From: Callorhinus ursinus
Taxonomy: Eukaryota; Chordata; Mammalia; Carnivora; Otariidae
NCBI RefSeq assembly: GCF_003265705.1
Contig: NW_020313168.1
Coordinates: 4,274,462 to 4,338,461, forward strand
Length of the DNA stretch: 64,000 nucleotides
Reading direction: 5' to 3'
The translations under genes and the position numbers were made by a program. Under the pieces are notes generated by a model that worked only from the letters and a program-made list of their open reading frames with translations, was not told the origin of the DNA and ran no database searches. Positions 30,441 through 42,734 of this stretch are shown piece by piece (position 1 is the first letter of the stretch; every line of letters starts with the position of its first letter).

Positions 30441-32134
30441 GAGAGGCGACCCGAAAGGGAGGGCTGCCCAGGTGTCAAGGAGGCCCTTCCTCACGGATGT
30501 CTTCCGATGCCGCAACGTCGGGCCAAAACGTGGGCACACCCCACGCCCAGGCTGGCCGGCGGCACAGGTGCACTCCTGCTCTCCATCACCCTCGGCGGGC
30601 CACCTGTGACCTTAGGGACCTCTGCAGTGTCCCCTGTCCCTCCAGCCCCGGGCCTCCTCCTTTTGTGTGTGGGAGCTCACGAGCCACACTCCCATGAGAG
30701 CCATCCCACCAAGAATGGCAGGGGTCTCCTGTTGGACGTGTGTACGTGCCCGGCTGGGGCTGAGCTGTGCTCATCTTCTGTCTCGTCCAGGGTCACAGCC
30801 CCGTGACGAGGCCAGCGCTGTCCTCTCAGCACCTGGCCGAGGGCGCGCACTGGCAAAGGGCAGAGCCGGTGCTCGGGCTGGTCTGCTGGGCTGCATCCAC
30901 GGGGACAGCCTCAGCCCCTCGAGACGCTCCTGCAGCTCACAGGGACTGGGGTCCACAGGCCTCCCTTCGAGAGCGTGCAGCTGTGCCCCGGCAGATGGAT
31001 GTGGTCTGCAGAGCTGGCCTGTTTTGCACGACGTAACCATTAAATGAACAGCAATTACACATCGTCTGCCACTGCAAAGCTGGGTGAGAGAGCCTGGCTG
31101 AGCCCCTGCAGTGTCGCCTGGAGCACGAGGGACAAATCACCAGCAGGGGAAGGAGGCCTGCTCACCCCCTCATCTTCCTTTTGAGTAAAAATTTAGCTAC
31201 TCTCTGCCTCTAGCTGTCTATGTCTGAATTTATTTCTGAAAACACCTCTTGCTGCTAAAGAACCCGATCGCCCCAAATCCATCACTCCTCTAGCCTCAGA
31301 GGAAGGAGGAGGGAAGGTGCTTCTGTTGGCAGCCTCGCTCATGCTGACCACCCGAGGGTCCCATCTCCTGGCCTGTGCGTGCCGGGGTCTGCGCTCCAGG
31401 CGCTCCTGGGGGACGAGACACAACCACGGTGTCTCCCCTGAGCAGCTGGAAGTGGCTGCATCGAGAGGGCACGGGTGAGTGGTGCTGGCGGTGGGAGGTG
31501 GGCTCCCCTCGGGGGGGTCAGGGTCCGGAGCAGGTCTGAACAGGGGTTGGGACGAAGCCTCATGGGAGGAGCTCCACAGATCCTTCCCAAATGAATGAAT
31601 GAAGCCAGGGATGGGAGCTGGGATTTCAGGACCAGTGCAGGGAGGAGAGAGATTCGGGGCCAGGGGTTCAGAGGAGGGGATGCGTGGGGGAGGGCACGCT
31701 GGCCTTCTCATTGGTTCCTGGTCCTGTCAATCTTTGTCTGACCTTCCCATGCCTCTCTGATGCACAGCTGCGCTGTCCTGGCCTCAGCCAGCGGGAGAGC
31801 ACCACCTCCTCCTCCTGGTCCCCGTCCCCGGGAGCACTGAGTCATTTCCCTCGGAGCCTTCCCCTCCAGGGCCAGCGGACTCTGCCCACAAGAGGTCAGA
31901 TTTCCTGCTGCCTCTGTCCCATGTGCGGCCCCAAGCGGGCACAGCCCTGCCATGACCCCGGTGGCCCCTTTCCACCCCTGATCACCCACCTGCAGGCCCC
32001 CGGGACTCCACTCCTGGCACCCACGCCCCACAGCACACCCTTCTCTCGGCTCGCTGAGTGCCTGGGGCCCCCGTGCTCAGTCGAGGCTGTTGAGCTGAAT
32101 CCAGTGGGGCTGGAGACCCCTTGGGCTACATCCT
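30441..32134. other. GC-rich unique DNA
   Basis: No repeat, exon or RNA gene was recognised. Small AT-richer patches at 31035-31075 and 31185-31255 could be conserved. Several open frames of 90-172 codons overlap on opposite strands. Confidence 0.4.
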
Positions 32135-32210
32135 TCATTTCACTGATGAGGAAGCAAAACCCAGGTGGTCACCGATCTTGAGCTGCCCGCACAGCTGGCT
32201 GGTTAACGGG
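32135..32210 (-). mobile_element. possible MIR fragment
   Basis: CATTTCACTGATGAGGAAGC followed by CACAGCTGGCTGGTTAAC resembles the reversed MIR core; short and diverged. Confidence 0.4.
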
Positions 32211-33944
32211 CTGTTTGGGAGAAGTGCACGAGGCTTACTTAAAAGCAGAGGAATTCAGACTTGATAGAAAGGGTTTTCTCCACAAGGAATGCCTGGAACA
32301 GTCCAGAGTTGGTTCCTGTTACACAGTGTTCTCTGTCCCGTCCTGATGCTTACCAGATGTGTCGGCCAGGGACTGGCCCAGGGGAAGATGCTTTTGGACT
32401 TGGGTACCACGGCTTGTCCCAGATAACCAGAGTCACGTGCCGGCCACAGGGCCAGAGACGGTGTGCGGATCCTGAGCCAAGCAGGCCGACAGGCCCCTCC
32501 TAGACGGCGGGGAGAGGGCTCCCCCACCCCCTCCAAGTTGTCCCTACCCTTGCTGTGGCCCCAGCCCAGAAGCACGCAGCTGGATTACTGGAAAAACGAA
32601 GAAGTCGCAAACCTGTGAAAACAGTCCCTACTCCTAGCGAATTCCTGAGGCTGGCTATTTATAGAGACGGTTTGGGTCAGCCTGCGGCCCTCCCTCCAGG
32701 GCTCCTCGGAGCCTCCGTGGAATCTACACAGAGGCAGCACGTGACAGGTCGGACAAAGAGGCTCTTTTTTGGCGCACGGGCTCCGGAGCCCCAGGCAAAG
32801 GCTGCCTACGCGGAGCCAAGTATCGGGTTTTATTTGCCACTGGCCTGCCATTCTTAAGGGCACAGAACACATTTGTGTCAGCCCCGCTCTCCTGGATGAG
32901 GTCCGGAGCAGGGCCAGACCTAGACTTCTCGGAAGGCTGGCATCCTCCAGCCTGGGGACCAGGCTCGGCCACAGCTCAGAAGAGTGCGTTTAGGCCCTTT
33001 GTCTCCAGCACATACACCTGGGGGAGAATTGTAAATGATCTGGGGACCCTCAGTCAGATAGGTCCGTTCAATGGCATAAAATATCCTAGAGAACGGGTAC
33101 TTCGTTGGTGACTTCTGGGAAAAGGACATTGTAAGAATCAGAGAAACATCCTAAAGGCTCTTTACGATTGGCTGGATAGACCCACAGGGCCCAGTGAGAG
33201 GAGACGGCCCCCCATCTCCGCCCTCCCAGGAGCACAAGGCTGACCTTGTTGTTGGTCGGGTCGGCGCATGCATGTCACACTGTAGGAATCAGGAGGCAGC
33301 CAGAAGGCAAGGTCAAAGAGGCAGAGAGCCTCGGAAAAGTACCCCGCCCTCCGACAGCTGCCTGAAGTCCCCGTGTTTAGCCAGAACCAGAAGAAGCAAA
33401 AGGAAATCAATTTGTCGCCTGCTCTTGGCTAATGATCTTTGAAGAGGACAGGAGCATTTAATGCTTCTGTGTTCTTAGCAGGGAGGGTGACCCGTGTGGA
33501 CAGGGGCAGCCCCAGCAGGTGACAGTTCAGATTTCAGAGGGATGGGTTAGTGCTGTCATTTAGAGTGTGACATGGGGACAGAGTTGGGGGAGGGCTGGGG
33601 GCTCTGAGAGGATCCTTCACACTCGGGGTTTGTGCGGGCAGCGAGGGGGCAGGGAGAGAAGCCGTGAGCCCGCCTCCCGTGGAGCTGGGCACGGTGTGGG
33701 GGGGGGGCGCAGGCCAGCAGGGGACCTCAAGACAGGGGAAGTCTGTGCCCACACAGGAAGGTGTCGACACCTGCGGACCTTGACTGGACCAGCCTGACGC
33801 TGGGAAGCACGAGGGAAAGGGGCCTGGGGAGGGTGGGAAGTGTCCAAGCGATGCACAGGAAGTCCCGTCCAGACTGGAGGGCAACAACAAATGCTTCGAG
33901 TGAGTCCAGTGTCCTGAGTGGCCCTAGATGAGCCCAGCAGACCC
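32211..33944. other. GC-rich unique DNA
   Basis: No gene seen. Positions 32590-32670 are less GC-rich and hold a perfect MEF2-type site. G-runs occur near 33700 (GGGGGGGGG). No SINE is present. Confidence 0.4.
32655..32664. promoter_or_regulatory. MEF2-type site CTATTTATAG
   Basis: It matches the MEF2 consensus CTA(A/T)4TAG exactly and is palindrome-like. A single site can occur by chance; binding is not shown. Confidence 0.3.
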
Positions 33945-34130
33945 AGAGCAAGAGTCTGCGCTTGAACTCAGAGGACACGGACCCCAGGTCTCGCCCTCCC
34001 ATGCCCCGGCTGTGTGACCTCCTTACAGTCTTGGACTTCAGTCTCTGCATCTGTAAACTGGGGGGAAGAGTCATTGTGAGGGGTGAATGAGCCTGGCATA
34101 CCGTAGGCGCTCAATAAATGCCCGATGAGC
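33945..34130 (+). mobile_element. MIR SINE
   Basis: GCTTGAACTCAGAGG, then GGCTGTGTGACCTCCTTAC, TCTCTGCATCTGTAAACTGG and the end GTAGGCGCTCAATAAATGCC: the MIR layout through to its 3' end. Confidence 0.75.
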
Positions 34131-34324
34131 CTGGATCACCCCAGCTTTGTATCATTTATATACCGGGAGGACCCATGCACTCTCCCTGGGGGAGGGGGAG
34201 GCCTTTACATTCAGTTACATTTAAAATTACATTAGAAAGTTTCAGAAAGATTTAAAACAAGAGTCCCAAAGAAAATGGGAGACAGAGATTGATTTAGAAA
34301 TTTGGCCTCAACTCAAAAGGGTGT
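34131..34324. other. AT-leaning spacer
   Basis: TACATTTAAAATTACATTAG and GAAAGATTTAAAACAAG stand out. No repeat was recognised; possibly conserved. Confidence 0.3.
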
Positions 34325-34762
34325 GGTACGTTGCAAAATACCACCCCCATCCTAAACCCCAGAACCTGAGATATGACCTTATTTAGAAAAAGGGTCTTTG
34401 CAGATGTGATTAAGGGTCTTCGGGTGAGGAGATTATCCTGGATTCTCTGGGTGGACCCTAAATGCCATTGCAGGTGTCCTTACAAGAGAAAGGCAGAGGG
34501 AGGTTTGGAACAGCCACCCCGAGGAGAAGGCCATGTGACCACGGAGGCAAAGCCTGCAGGGACAGGTCCACAGGCCAAGACCAGTGGGAGCCAGCGGGGG
34601 CTGAAAGAGTCAGGAAGCGTTCTCCCCTGGAGGGAGCACGGCCCTGCCGACATCTTGACTTCAGACTTCGGGCCTCCAGAGCTGCAAGAGTCAGTCCATT
34701 TGTGTTGTTTTAAGCCCCCAGGTTTATGGTAATTTGTTACAGCAGCGACAGAAAACCGATGC
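34325..34762 (+). mobile_element. ERVL/MaLR-class solo LTR
   Basis: CCCCAGAACCTGAGATATGA, AAAAAGGGTCTTTGCAGATG, GATTATCCTGGATTCTCTGG, GAGAAGGCCATGTGACCACG and the end TTTGTGTTGTTTTAAGCCCC give the same LTR architecture as 14866-15255. No internal region adjoins. Confidence 0.7.
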
Positions 34763-35404
34763 AAAAGGGAAAACAAGCTGGTCTCAAGGAGCCCTTCACG
34801 AAAAACGTGAAGGCAGAGGCAGAGGAGACATGACCTGCTCACCCCAAGACAGACAGGGGACCAAGGAGGGGACTAAGAGCTGAGCCCCAGGACTAAGGCC
34901 TGGCATCCTGCCCTCGCCCTCCACCGAAATTCCTCTCCAGGCACACGCTTGAGGTGGGGCTGACTCTCTGCCTCATTTTGTCCTTCTCCAGGCACAGACT
35001 TTCATCCCCCTTTGGCAGAGGGTGGCTTCTGGGGGTGCTAACTGCCCCCAGGCACCTTGCCTTGGCTTTGGAAAAAGCCCTGAGGCAGACCTTGGGGGTG
35101 GGGGACCTCCTGTGGGACAGGAGGGTACACAGCTGTACTATAGCGAGGCTCACTGGCAGGCGAAGAGGATTTGGGCGGGAAAGCGTCTGCTATTCCTTCA
35201 CCGACCGCCTGACCCCACATGGATCCACACGTCAGGCATGCTCTGTGATTGGTGCAAGTCTGTCCAATGAGCAGTTAGGAAAGAACGGATGGTCTTAAAG
35301 CCGGTAAATCAAAGGTCTGGAGTGGCCAGGACCCGCCACGAGAGGAGCCCACCGGGAAAGGAAGCTAACACAGAGGAGCTCAGAGGGGGAGACAAACAGA
35401 TACC
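34763..35404. other. unique DNA, no gene seen
   Basis: GC-moderate. Open frames on both strands lack recognisable domains. The right part may belong to the LTR that ends at 35540. Confidence 0.35.
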
Positions 35405-35540
35405 TGGTCCTGACCATAGTGTTTGAGCACCAGGATCCAGCCATACCTGAAGCTACCGAAGCCAATGAATTTTCTTTTTCCTTATTTGAGTTTGCGATTT
35501 GGGTCACTTGCAACCAGACTCCTGATTAATACAGCCCTGG
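35405..35540 (+). mobile_element. probable LTR 3' end
   Basis: GATCCAGCCATACCTGAAGC, then TTTGGGTCACTTGCAACCAG and TCCTGATTAATACAGCC resembles an old mammalian LTR terminus. The family is not assigned. Confidence 0.45.
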
Positions 35541-37500
35541 CCATGTTCTCACTTAGTCCCCTCTGCAAGGACAGGAAGGAATCTGGGATTGAACTCAGGC
35601 TTGGTCTAAATCAAAAGCTCATGATCATTTTTTTTCTCGCCCTCCAGGTCTGAGCTAAGCTGAGAAACAGCTGATAAGAGAGCAAGTCATCACCAGCTTG
35701 TGCCTAAAATCTTTCCTTTCTCCCGCTGCTCTCCATAAGTGACTGTAGGTGACTACTGTTTATTCAGTAACTATTTTAATGAAGCACAATTCTGAGCTCA
35801 TGTTCATTGTCCAAGATTAAAAAGCCAAGATCAAGCACATTTTCCTTGCTGCTGGAGACCTGGACTTCTGGGTTGGGGACAAGGTCCCAGGTTCCAACAG
35901 CCTGCCTCTGGGGACCAGGCTGGTGGCATCACCTTCCATCAGGGATAGTCCTTGCCAAGCTGTCCAAGACCCTCACACTCTAACAAAGGAAGCCTGCCCT
36001 TGTCTGGTGGGCAGCGTCTGTGGACCCCGCCGGGGAGAAAGGGAGGGCAGTTTGCCCCCAGTGGGTGCAATCCTAGAGGGAAAGCAATGTCAAGGACGTG
36101 TCCCTTTAAAAACATCTTGAGGCGAATCCTTCCTTGACTATCGGGACCAGCAAAGGTGGCTTGCTACAAGAGCCACAGGAGGGACAATGAACACAAGCTC
36201 ACCTACCACCCCAGCCCAGCTCCGGGCCCTACCCTTGTCCCTCTCCGGAGGGAAGAAGCACGTCTTCGGTAACATCTGCCCTCGGTGGGGCTCAGGGTCT
36301 CTGTGGCTCTCTCCTGTTTCCAAAATCTGTCTCAGCCCAGCTTGTCACTGGATGGCAGTCTTTGCAGCCCCTTCTGGTTCTAAAGCCTCTGATGACAGGA
36401 CTTGCCTGCCCGACCTGACAACGCTGGGCCGAACATCTGTGCCCAGGAGCTGGGGCTACAGCAGCGCGGAGAGGCCTCCTGATGGTCATGGTGATGAGTC
36501 AGAGCAGGAATTTGGCTCCAGACAGCAAACTCCTTCTTACCCGAAGTCCCGGAGGCCAGCCACCGGGTCCCCTGTTCACTCCGTGCAGGGCGAGAACCCA
36601 CGGAACCCTCATTAACACTTGTTGACCGGCTTGGCTCCGAGAGGCTCCTACTTGCAGTGCCCGCCCTGGGGGAATAGAACCAGCTTCCCTCCGACCCAAG
36701 GATAGGGGATGAGATGGTCAGGGAGGCCCTGAATGGTGCACCCTGACCGAGTTGTAGTCCCGCCGAGAGAGAATCGGTCTGTGCTGGGAATGAGAGCTGC
36801 AAGTTTTGCCGGGGACCGAGGCTCACCAGGCACGCGGTATCCCAGCAGACCGCACGGCGGAGCCGAGGGCAGGGCAGGATGCACCGCTGGTGACTCTGGG
36901 GAAGCTGGTGAAGTCAGAGGGAAGCCAGCCCCACTCTGCTCCACAACCACATTTTCTCCAACACAAAACCCTGCCAAGAAGCTTCCACTGGGGGCTTCTC
37001 GCAGACCGGCTCGTCCCGGGACTGTCTGGGCAGGCCCCCATCACCCCGGTTTCTTGCGTAGAGACAACTGCTGCCCTGCTCTCCCGAGCAGACCAAATCC
37101 AGGTCACGTTCATAAAAACGACGCAGCATTTTATTTTGTGGTTTCTACCAACGACTCACCCACGCCTCTACCACCTGTTATCACAAGGTCGGGTCTGACG
37201 GCCGCAAACACCCCTCAGCTCAGGGAGGAGCAGGCCGGGCAGCCTCCAGGGAGAGAGGGCTGGTCTGACTCCCTTCCCCGCTTCCCCTGCCTCCTGGCCC
37301 TGGGGACTGTGTGGGGAGAGGCAACCGCAGAGGCCCACGTGCAAAGAAATCTCGATCATCTGCCAAGCTCAGGCCTGAACCGGTCACGATGGACACTTTA
37401 CTGTTTGTTCTCCTCGCATAAAGAGGAGGGGGAGAATGTTTTGAGTCTGATGCCATTTTTGTATTTCAGACACAAAACACACAAAACCAAATGAAAACAA
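35541..37500. other. unique DNA, no gene seen
   Basis: Positions 35680-35850 are AT-leaning with TAACTATTTTAATGAAGCAC, possibly conserved. Beyond 35900 it is GC-rich with long overlapping open frames (36733-37494 plus; several minus) of no known family. No CAN-SINE. Confidence 0.4.
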
Positions 37501-39089
37501 AATCCCCTATGCCTTGGCTCTCTTTTGTCCCAGCTAAGCTAGATCCAGCTGGCTTACCAGGCAGCAAGAGACTAGAGTCACGGGGCCAGCCCAGAGAGGG
37601 CGGTGGGATGCTCACCACCTCCTCTCCCCTGCAGCTGTCCCGGTGCCCGCACACCCAGAGGGCTGCCCCTCCCTCATCCAGGTACCTTCTCCCAGCGGCA
37701 GACAGGTATAGGCTGCGAAGAGCAAGAACATTCCTGGAGGGAATGAATCTCACTACAGAAGAAGAGGTGACAGAATAGCAGTGGTCATCTGTAATCAGAG
37801 AGCGAGCCAGAGCCTGGGCAGGGCCACCCAGGGGAGCCACTTCAGAAATAAGCGCTCGGGCAGCAAGAGAGAGGCAGATGCTGTGCACCCAGCTGTTCGT
37901 TTCCGGGAAGGAGCAATCCACCCCACACCGAAAATGCCAGACGGGGTGACTCAGCCATTAGCTCCTGTCCTGCCCCACCAGATGCCTGGGGGGACCTCGG
38001 CAGTGAGGTTATAGGAAGGGTTTCTGAATTTTTCCTGAAGCAACTGGGGTGGACCCAGTGGCTGGTCCCCTTCTGGGGTCCGGGCTGTGCTGGGTTCACT
38101 GCAGCCTGAAATGAACTAACCGGGTCCTTGCTTTGGAGCATAGAGGTTAGGGACCCTCAGACTCTTCATGTGTAACTGCTCAGAGCTGGACACTATCCAG
38201 CGTCCATATCAATGATAATTCTGTAGCTTCAGCTCTTGCTCTGCCTGGTTTCCCACGGCACAGACCCGGGCGTGCTAGGGGCAAGCGGCTGGCCCTCCTC
38301 GAGGCACAACAAAGTCCCTCGTCCTCCTATGCACAGATATGGCTTCTGTCTCCTCTCTGTGTGCGCTCTCCTTCTGGAGCCAACCTGCCCTGAAGCTGCC
38401 TGGGGTTTGGGCAGAACAAGAATAATCCCCATGTGGAGTTGCATCAGGAAGGGTCCCCCACTCCACACCGGAGACAAGCATTTGATGTGGATTCTGTGTC
38501 TAACCCCCCAGCCGTTCCTGTCCACCCCACCAGCACAGAATGCTCCCCAGACTCGAAGCTGCATCTCCATCCCTGCTTCCTGCTCAGCCCCTTGGCCACC
38601 CCCACTCCCTGCAGATTGACTGGCTCGCTCTTTCTGGCAGAAGAGGGCATCTTTGTTAGGCAGCTCTGGTCGGTGTTAGGTTGCTACAAAGCACCTGCAC
38701 TTTCCTTCCACTGTTGTCCTTGTGGTGGGGAGTGGGGAGATGGTGCTCTCTGCAGAATCAATCCAAACGAAACCCAAGCCAAGCCTGGTTTACTTTTGCA
38801 CCTTACAAACAGGTGGGCATACATGCCAATGCGGAGACACTGCATGACCAGCTTGTATTTCTTCCCCCTGGGTATAGAGGAGCAGAACAAGAGAAATTTG
38901 GGGGTGACTGTATTAGCCATGCACCGCAGAAGAAAGTCCCAGGAATGATTGACCCAGCATCAGAATCAGCAGTGAGGCATCCACCACTGAAGGTGTAAGG
39001 AGAAGCCTGTGCTGTGGATTCCGAGTGGGTGTGAAGCAGAACCACACGAAGGTAGGTGTGTGCAAACAGGTGCTGTTGGGAGCAAGCTA
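37501..39089. other. unique DNA, no gene seen
   Basis: Mixed composition. Frames such as 38433-38948 overlap antisense frames. No repeat was named and no splice-consistent coding pattern was seen. Confidence 0.4.
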
Positions 39090-39250
39090 CGGGACCAGAC
39101 CACTGGAGCAGGACTCAGCCTGCCACGGCCGGGTTGTGTGGCTTTGTGAAGCCACTTACCTTCTCTGGGCTTCATTTTCCTTTGTCCAAAGAGCTGGCCG
39201 GACCTGACCTCCCGTTTTCTTTCCAGCTCTAATGTCTTTGATTCAATGAC
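39090..39250 (+). mobile_element. MIR-family SINE
   Basis: GTTGTGTGGCTTTGTGAAGC, ACCTTCTCTGGGCTTCATTT and the tail TCCAGCTCTAATGTCTTTGA form a MIR-like body plus distal region. Confidence 0.6.
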
Positions 39251-39320
39251 CCGGAATCATGGAAAGTAAGGATTATTAGAGAGAACACATGATGACCACC
39301 TACTTATTTCTTTAAATCTT

Positions 39321-39342
39321 GCTCTCTCTCTCTCTCTCTGTT
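39321..39342 (+). repeat. (TC)n microsatellite
   Basis: About nine to ten perfect TC units, not attached to a SINE. Confidence 0.9.
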
Positions 39343-39398
39343 ATCCCTTAATTCAAATCCTCAGGAAAATCTGTTTAAGTTATTATGCTCGTCTTGGG

Positions 39399-39590
39399 AC
39401 GCCTGGGTGGCTCAGTCAGTTAAGTGTCTGCCTTCGGCTCAGGTCATGATCCCAGGGTCCTGGGATGGAGCCCCGCGTCGGGCTCCCTGCTCAGTGGGGA
39501 GCCTGCTTCTCCCTCTGCGGGAGAGTGTGCTAGTGCCCCTGCTTATGATCTCTCTCTCTCTCTCTCAAATAAATAAGTAATCTTTAAAAA
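39399..39590 (+). mobile_element. CAN-SINE, plus strand
   Basis: Head GACGCCTGGGTGGCTCAGTC, body, CT tract and A-rich tail are present. A short extra segment near 39520 (GGGAGAGTGTGCTAGTGCC) departs from the other copies. It ends the 9.4 kb SINE-free stretch to its left. Confidence 0.93.
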
Positions 39591-40689
39591 AATTTCCATA
39601 CAACCATGGAAATATTTCCAATAATATTTTTTAAAAATTGGAAAGTATTCATAGTGTAAACACACCCACAAACACGCCCACATCTGCAATGGGTACCGCT
39701 AATTGCATGTGGCATTCTTTCCTCTTGGAGATTGGATTCAGGCTCAGAATCCTACTGAACACTGCACTCAGAAGAGCCCCCCCCCATCAGTTATAGCTGG
39801 ATGACATCTACTAGCGACCTCAGTATGAGATCCTTCAGTGACAAGTCTAACGGTCAAGGTCAAGGAGGAAAAAGGAAGCTAAATGAAAGTCTGATAGCTC
39901 AAATCAAAGAAAGTCAAGTGAAGGTGAATGCAGGGTTATGACAGTAGAGTCGTTTCCTAGGATGAGGCAATTGGAAATGTAATACATTTCCTGCTGCTTT
40001 GGTTGGAATTGTAGGAACAGAACATTGTTCTTTGGAGACAAATTTAAAAGGTTTTGGGTTTTCCTTGTTTCCCCATTCCTGTTAGGGGATGGTCCTGGAA
40101 GGCGTAGCTGCTTGAGAATGCCAGACTCGCTTAGTTGTTTGACAACTGATAGGCTTTTAGGGGAAACTCCCCCAAAAGTAGGCTTGCCCCAGACCAAACA
40201 TGACTGTGATGTCTCTGGGCTGGCAGACAGAGGACCAGGGTCCCCCTGGGCACCTTGCGAGGGAGGCTGGGAGGAGCCGTTTGCCTCGTCCCTCCTCATG
40301 GAGGACGGGTGCTCTGAGGACAGGGAGATCAAGAGGCTGAGCCATGGAAATCTACGGACCACGCGGGAGCAGGCAGAGGTAATCCTGCTGCCGGGTGGCA
40401 CCTGGGCCCACCGCCTGCTGGGGATGATGGAGGGACTTCTCCCGGCGGCCATGCATCCCTTCCCCCCACAGACACTCTCCACTACTCCCGAGAGCCCGTG
40501 TGATTGCGAGGACGGACGGAGTTTTTTAGATTAAGTCCTTTATTAACCCTCGGGTGGGAGGGGGAAATGGGCGGAGACAAGAGCCTTCCTGGCATCTTCA
40601 TTCCCTCTCCCCCACCCCGTAAATCCAATCCGCGTCGATGACATTTGCAGAGTGTATTTTCACGGGTCTCCATAATCCCTTCAGAATAT
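39591..40689. other. unique DNA, no gene seen
   Basis: AT-leaning to about 40080, then GC-rich. Opposing frames 39904-40482 (minus) and 40025-40534 (plus) overlap almost fully, suggesting chance. Positions 40510-40640 (TTAGATTAAGTCCTTTATTA) may form the edge of the next element. Confidence 0.4.
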
Positions 40690-41480
40690 GAAGGCGGCAT
40701 TACTTTATCTTTGGTTACATTAACTTCAATTTTCTTTATGAGTTCGTATTTGGCTAAAAATTAATATAGTGAAGTTGAAAAGAATCTTATGATAGGAAAA
40801 AGACTAATTTCATCTCTGGCTGCTCAGATCCCGGAGTACACTGGGGTTAATGTAATTAACTTACAATTTGAGCCTGGGTTGTGTACATACACTGAATCTC
40901 CCCGCTGGAAACGAGATTAGATTTTATTACTCTATATATCCTGGTTATCTTCACTGTGCCCGCTCGGTGCCGCAATGAAAATGCAGAACCATCTGGTACT
41001 GAGCCCATGCAGTTTATTTAAGGATTTAATTAAATGCTCTAAATGGAGAGCTTCTCTGAATTAACATTTTAAATGTGACTTATTGCAGGTTTAATATTGT
41101 CTTAATGCCAACCTGGGAAACTCCAGGGCCAAGTTGTTGACGTTCGAATTGAATTCATTTGGGTGGCTCCAGGGGGATCCATTAATTAAACAACTAATGG
41201 GGATTGGTTCTGACTTTTGATGAAGATTATTTACTGAGACAATTTGCAATGAATAAAGAGTCACAGTAGGCAAATGCTTAATTGAATTCAAAAAAGTCTC
41301 ATTGTGTTTAATATCAGGGACGCATCGTGTGAGTAAGCTTTGAAAGACCATGAAAGGGGCTATTGCTCCAATGTTCTTAGCTGTGCACTAATGACAGTGA
41401 ATGGGTAATTACATTTTCCTGGGTAATTTGCTGCTTGCAAAAGGACAACAGGTCTGGCTGGCTAATCGCTTCCATGGAAA
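40690..41480. promoter_or_regulatory. large candidate enhancer / ultraconserved-like element
   Basis: About 0.8 kb of AT-rich, repeat-free sequence packed with homeodomain cores. They include TGTAATTAAC (40851), the palindrome TTTAATTAAA (41025), ATTAATTAAA (41181) and GGTAATTACA (41404). TTTGGTTACATTAAC, CTTTTGATGAAG (TCF-like) and CTAATGACAG (ATTA plus MEIS-like) are also present. No long open frame crosses it. The texture is that of deeply conserved developmental enhancers. Conservation is inferred, not measured. Confidence 0.6.
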
Positions 41481-41899
41481 GAAATTTCTAAAAGCACAAA
41501 CTTTGCCCTTGGATGGCACGGGGCCCCACAGGTTGCTCAAAGGCAAAGACATCTGCAGTGTCTCGGCTGCTCACCCTTGAGCTGTCAGGAACCCGGCTGG
41601 CTGAAAAGCCACCCCCCCCACCCATAAAGTCCCCAGATAGCCACTCTACCAGACTCAAGGGTCTCTGATGAATCCGACTGAATCAAGTGAGGATGAGCTT
41701 GCCCATCCATCCTTCCTTCCTTTGGTTTTCACCTTCTGGGTCAACGCAAGTAAGACCTCTGCTTCGAGGACAATGGAAGGTGGCCCCAGCAACCAGTATG
41801 ACCCCCATTCTGTCCATCCTTCGCGGCTCCGGACTGCATCTCCAATCACCACAGCTCACTGTGCCCTCTCTCCCCGTGGGTCATGGCTTTCCCCATGTC
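41481..41899. other. unique DNA, no gene seen
   Basis: GC-richer. Overlapping frames on both strands are short; nothing is recognised. Confidence 0.4.
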
Positions 41900-42025
41900 T
41901 CTGAGTATGGCTCAGGACCGGCAGCACCAGCATCACTGCGCATGTTGGAAATGCAGACTCTCAGCCCAACTCAACCCACTGAATAAGAGTCTGCCTTCAG
42001 CAAGTTGAGTTGAGACCACTGATCT
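41900..42025 (+). mobile_element. MER5-type hAT-Charlie transposon fragment
   Basis: GGCTCAGGACCGGCAGCACC, CATCACTGCGCATGTTGGAA and ATGCAGACTCTCAGCCCAAC follow the MER5A/B order. The right terminus is partly lost. Confidence 0.65.
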
Positions 42026-42734
42026 GGGGCACTTATTCTGTGGGATAGTCGTGCCGCCCTGTTGAATGAGCCTTTTTCTCTGGCCCACCTAGTGTCAGCG
42101 CGCTGGGAGAAGGGCTCAGGGCTCTGCTTCTCTGGGATCTGCGGTGGCCCCCGGGACCCGGAGAGAAAGATGGAGGTGATTGGTGCTTTCTCCCCAGACC
42201 GCTCTCAAACCTAGTGGGGTGGGGAGCCTGGGAGCTGATTCCTCGGTACTGGGGACCACAGAGACCTAACCCTGCCAAGGCCAGGGAGCACCCGGCTCTC
42301 ATGGTGATGCCCTCAGAGCCCCAGGCCTGGGGACAGTTGAGAGTGAATGAGCCAATCGTTACCGTGGGATGAACGCAAATAGCTCCTACAGACACCAGTT
42401 TGACCCAATGGCCTGTCCTCAAGAGAATGGACTTGGAGTCCCCCAAAAAGGTCCTCACACTCTGCGTCCTGCCACCCAGACCTCTCACCTCCCAAATGCA
42501 GATCTGTTCATGTTTTGGCGGAAAGTGCCCCTGGGTTCTGGTTTTATAAAGCTAGACCTAGTGTGATTTTTACCAAACAAATCAATGATACAAAGGCGAT
42601 CTGTGTGACAGAAAAGTTTTCTTGCATAAAAGCGTTCACCCTGTGGAGGAGGCCTTCTTGGTGCACTTAGAGTTTGTCTCAGGCCACCAGTGACTTGGAG
42701 AGCAGAGGGCGCATGAGGTGTAAAGAAATGAAAG
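42026..42734. other. unique DNA, no gene seen
   Basis: Opposed open frames (42033-42488 minus) have no known domain. Positions 42545-42650 are AT-richer. Confidence 0.4.

Noticed and set aside
36733..37494. 253-codon plus-strand open frame
   Set aside because: Opposed by several minus-strand frames over the same bases; composition fits GC-rich chance sequence.
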